Source: Chlorokybus atmophyticus (lineage: Eukaryota; Streptophyta; Chlorokybophyceae; Chlorokybales; Chlorokybaceae). From it: a stretch of DNA of 64,000 nucleotides. Positions 60,844 through 64,000 of this stretch are shown here, piece after piece. The first letter of the stretch is position 1. Each line of letters opens with the position of its first letter. The stretch spans positions 656,073-720,072 of the forward strand of contig RHPI01002048.1 of the NCBI GenBank assembly GCA_009103225.1, read 5' to 3'. The position numbers and the translations under genes are program-made. Below the pieces are notes generated by a model, which did no database searches, had not been told where the DNA came from, and saw only the letters and a program-made list of their open reading frames with translations.

Positions 60844-61774
60844 TGAGGTGCGCGTTGTTTCCTTGCAAACTGGTCAAATGCACAATCCTTGTACACGTAG
60901 TCTTACTTCTTCTTGTGGCGCACAGGTTTACACCTGCGGCCGGTCCTGTCATGCCTGCACAAGGGTACACAGTCATAGCTGCATGCGTGATACGAGTCAT
61001 CGTTGATTGGGGAGTATGAGTATGTTTCGCTTAGCTCAGCGCTAGTGCTAATTGTTTCTATATATCATTGACAGTAATACACTTCAAGTCTACCATGTTG
61101 GTACACAGAAATCCAATTGTTCCAAATCATGCTGTTGTCCACGTGTGTTGTACGACCGTAGCAACAATGCGGAGAGTTTTTCGTGGTGCTGGAGTGTAGT
61201 GGCGCGACCCATAAGCAATGCGTAGAGTCCTGTGAGAGGGTGCACTGCATTTAGTGCAAGCATGTAGTACAACATTTGTCCTCAAGCCAGCAATTAGTAC
61301 ATCCTTGTCCTAAAGGATCAACATTGGAACATGCACAGCAGATTCATAGTGGCTAGTACTCATGCTGTTACTGTTACAGTCAATCCACAAGCTATCAACA
61401 GCTTGCTGTACTGAACAATAACACAGCCTGCTTTCGTCATGGATGCATGGATGACCGAGACGCGTGCACCAAACACGACCGAGAGCGCCGAACAAGAGGC
61501 AAACCTGGGAAAAGTCACACAATAAGGCCTCTACTTACAGAGATTTTACTTGCATACAACTATACTAGTTACACTAAACTAAAACTAACCACTGCATGCG
61601 AGAGGCACCTGTCACTCCTCTTGAAACACAAGTTAGTACTTAGCACCAAATCCACCCTATGCACCTACCACATTGCTCTAGACAGCGGTTCAGTCCTTGC
61701 TATATATCTAACAACACCACACCTATACACAAATGATCGCAACACACACATACAAATACAACAACATGCACAGC
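60844..61774. other. Convergent spacer, no gene seen
   Basis: Between the INCENP-like TAG and the ETHE1 TGA. No frame with family resemblance. Confidence 0.5.
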
Positions 61775-63300
61775 TCATGCATGAACACCATTGCCGTTGG
61801 CAACAGGTCCATCCTGCACCCCGCACGCCATGTTGGCCGGCTGCGCGACGTCGATCATCTTCGGATACGGCAACCCCAAATCTGCAATTGCAAATGGACA
61901 GCTATGTATCATGATTGAAGGGCAGTGCTTGTTATACCTCAGATGTTATACCTCCGTGCTTACCGTCCATCAGAATCTTGAAGTCATCCTGTCCAGCACA
62001 TAAGTGTCAAGCCAAATGCTCATAGACGCGCGCAGCCGGCCCACATGTTCCTGTGTATGAACAGGCAGCCCCCAACATCAACCTACCTCACTTTTGGTGA
62101 GTCGAGGGTTGTACGCCAGCTCCTCGCGCACAGTTGTAACCTAATATGCATTGGGTAAGTTTCAGTAAAACTACTACTCTTCACTCATGAAGCGCAAATA
62201 CTTCCACACGCACACACACACGCACTCACCGTATTGCCCTTGTAGTCGTGCGCGGGATACAGCAGCGTGTCGGGTGGAAGGGAGAGTATTCGCGAGTGCA
62301 CTGATTGATACAACAACCGCGCATCCCCGCCCTACCATGAAATGTGTGTGGGTTTGTGTGTGCACGCCCATGTGCCCGCGCGGGTGTGTTTGTGCATATG
62401 CGTGTATGTGTCACACAACGCACTCACTTGGAAGTCTGTGCGGCCGCAGCCCCGGACAAGCAGCGCATCACCCGTGAATGCTCGCAAAGGCTCATGACAA
62501 CTTTCGCCTCCCCGCAGCACGTATGTCACGCATCCGGCAGTGTGTCCCGGTGTTGCGCGCACCTGTTATTATTGGTTGAAGATTTCACTGCATGTGGCCT
62601 CAGGTACAGTTTACTACCAACCTACCAACATATGGCATGTTGTGTGTGTGGACTTGCACACAAGCTCATGCGCATGCACGCGCACACATTGATTACCTGA
62701 AGCGTGAGGTTGCCGAATTGTATCTCATCTCCATCGCGCACCTTCACATCTGCTCTCGCACCGCTGGCCTCCGATATCACCGACCTCACACCCGGGATCT
62801 TCTTCTGCGCACACACTCATATGTTGACACATTGGTGGTGCACAACAACTGTGTGAGATGGCAGACACACAGTGGTTGTGCTCAACCCACATGCACTCAT
62901 CAACGAATGCAGAAGCCTGACTTCAGTCAATCAGACTCTACGCTTGAAATGCAGTATACGCTTGCATTGCTTGAAATGCAATGTATGAGTGAATGAGACT
63001 GCAACACACAATCACGATCGATCAAAATCACTAAGTAATCAAAACTGTAACAACGCCAAGTGATTCTAACTCGTTGCACACCTTCAGCAGCCCAGTGCCA
63101 GTGACATGGTCCGCATGTACGTGCGTATTGATGGCATATATCAGCGTAAGTCCCAGCTGCTGGACCAGGGCGGCGTCCCTGTCTGCGGCGCAATCCACGG
63201 GATCCACGATCACCGCAGGCCGACCCGCCGCAGACTCGTCCGCCAGCAGGTAGGTGTACGTGCTGGATACAGGCTCAAACAGCTGCCTGAACAGGAGCAT
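61775..63300 (-). CDS. ETHE1: ETHE1 persulfide dioxygenase, 7 exons from the ATG used
   Basis: Exons 63300-63082, 62804-62697, 62562-62428, 62331-62230, 62140-62087, 61988-61964 and 61881-61775 join in phase to 249 residues and TGA (family about 250). Landmarks: [34 protein letters not shown] with the metallo-beta-lactamase metal ligands, [62 protein letters not shown]. It oxidises glutathione persulfide to sulfite in mitochondrial sulfide detoxification, using Fe(II). I chose ATG 63300 because homology starts there. The frame extends upstream through Ser-rich residues, so a targeting peptide in an earlier exon is possible. Confidence 0.94.
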
Positions 63301-64000
63301 TGTGGACCTCTCTCCTGCCGCCGCCGAGGAAGAGGAGGAGGAGCAGGAGGAGGAGGAGGACGACTGCTAGTGTTACAGACAGAGGAGTGTTGGCTGCTTA
63401 CGTGGCGTCGCACACACGTGTCTGTGTTTGTTGGGGTGTTGCGTGGTAAGCACAACATGCCCCCGCATCAACCTCATGTTGGGGTTCAGCACAAGTCGAC
63501 TGAAAAACATGACAACGAAAAAGTTCGTTGAAGCCCTGTCGCCAACGGCCCCCGCGCGGACTGAAATAAATTCGGGTCAAGTCAGCAAAAGTGGCGGCAC
63601 TGCAGAACGGCAGTTTGAAGTACAGCTTGTAGTCCCGCCCGCCGTTAAGAAGACCATCATTGATGCGCCGATATCGACCACAGTCAACAATGTAAGCCAA
63701 CGCATCGACTTAGGCTACGATATCTCTGCTTCTGTGGTATATTTGGAACCAGGTCGTTGGTGGAGTTTCGGTTACGGTTTGCAGCACGGCACAAACGGTG
63801 AACGGCAACGGTTTTTCCGGTCCGGCCTGCCTGAATTGTGTAACAGTGGTGGAGAGCAGTCTATATTGTCAACTGTACTGCGCTGCATTTTGCATTTGTG
63901 AGCAAGTGTTAGAGTGCGGCGGCGGCGACTGTGCTGCAGGTATTGCCAGGGTAGGTGTGCAACAGCAGAGGTGTGTTGGGACCCCCCCCCCCCCCCCCCC
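63301..64000. other. Upstream region of ETHE1; poly-C end
   Basis: A plus-strand frame of 157 codons (63428-63901) shows no family resemblance and may be chance. The window ends in a C run (63982-64000). A GAGGAGGAG repeat lies at 63329-63360. Confidence 0.4.

Noticed and set aside
63428..63901. Plus-strand frame of 157 codons
   Set aside because: No domain, no splice support, and it overlaps the likely upstream region of ETHE1.

Overview
This is nuclear DNA of a eukaryote, most likely from the green lineage (a green alga or early streptophyte). Genes are split by many short GT-AG introns. The large minus-strand DOCK-family gene resembles the plant SPIKE1 guanine-nucleotide exchange factor along its length, and plant-type telo-box motifs (AAACCCTAA) lie just upstream of the ribosomal protein eL22 gene and of the SPIKE1-like gene. 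Stop usage fits the standard code. Species cannot be named from sequence alone. The assembly is imperfect: one 88-N gap, single Ns, long poly-C runs and an ~880 bp (TG)n tract.

Layout. 1-2.5 kb: C-terminal exons of an unidentified helical protein (+). 2.9-4.3 kb: an SMP-30/gluconolactonase-like gene (-) with two reading-frame lesions. 5.98-12.96 kb: a complete, young Ty3/gypsy chromovirus-type LTR retrotransposon (+). 13.5-14.3 kb: a Penelope-like reverse-transcriptase fragment (-). 15.1-16.5 kb: complete eL22 gene (-), divergent from a small coiled-coil gene (16.8-17.8 kb, +). 18.4-27.0 kb: SPIKE1/DOCK gene (-). 28.3-31.5 kb: complete 13-exon acetamidase/formamidase gene with a signal peptide (+). 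32-36 kb: gene-poor, repeat-rich. 36.4-36.9 kb: three in-phase exons of a coiled-coil protein (-). About 37.4-47.6 kb: a cargo-bearing DNA transposon. 48.2-49.6 kb: unidentified gene (+). 50 kb: 53-bp minisatellite. 52.0-52.9 kb: second Penelope-like fragment (-). 54.0-56.4 kb: complete 14-exon ERGIC3/Erv46 gene (-). 57.8-60.8 kb: INCENP-like gene (+). 61.8-63.3 kb: ETHE1 persulfide dioxygenase gene (-).

The host genes are ordinary housekeeping and signalling functions (ribosome, Rho/ROP activation, ER-Golgi trafficking, chromosome passenger complex, mitochondrial sulfide oxidation) with no evident joint pathway.

The most interesting region is 37.4-47.6 kb. A Plavaka-like (CACTA-group) transposase on the plus strand faces a minus-strand block encoding a cytosine-5 DNA methyltransferase of bacterial/phage style with a Tudor-like N-terminus, a protein with a RING-like zinc finger, an OTU-type cysteine protease with a Pro/Ala-rich leader, and a coiled-coil segment. 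Clusters of the motif TCGTACCAT and its complement lie at both ends. It looks like a DNA transposon carrying its own epigenetic and ubiquitin-pathway cargo. The transposase and OTU frames carry stops, so this copy is probably decaying.
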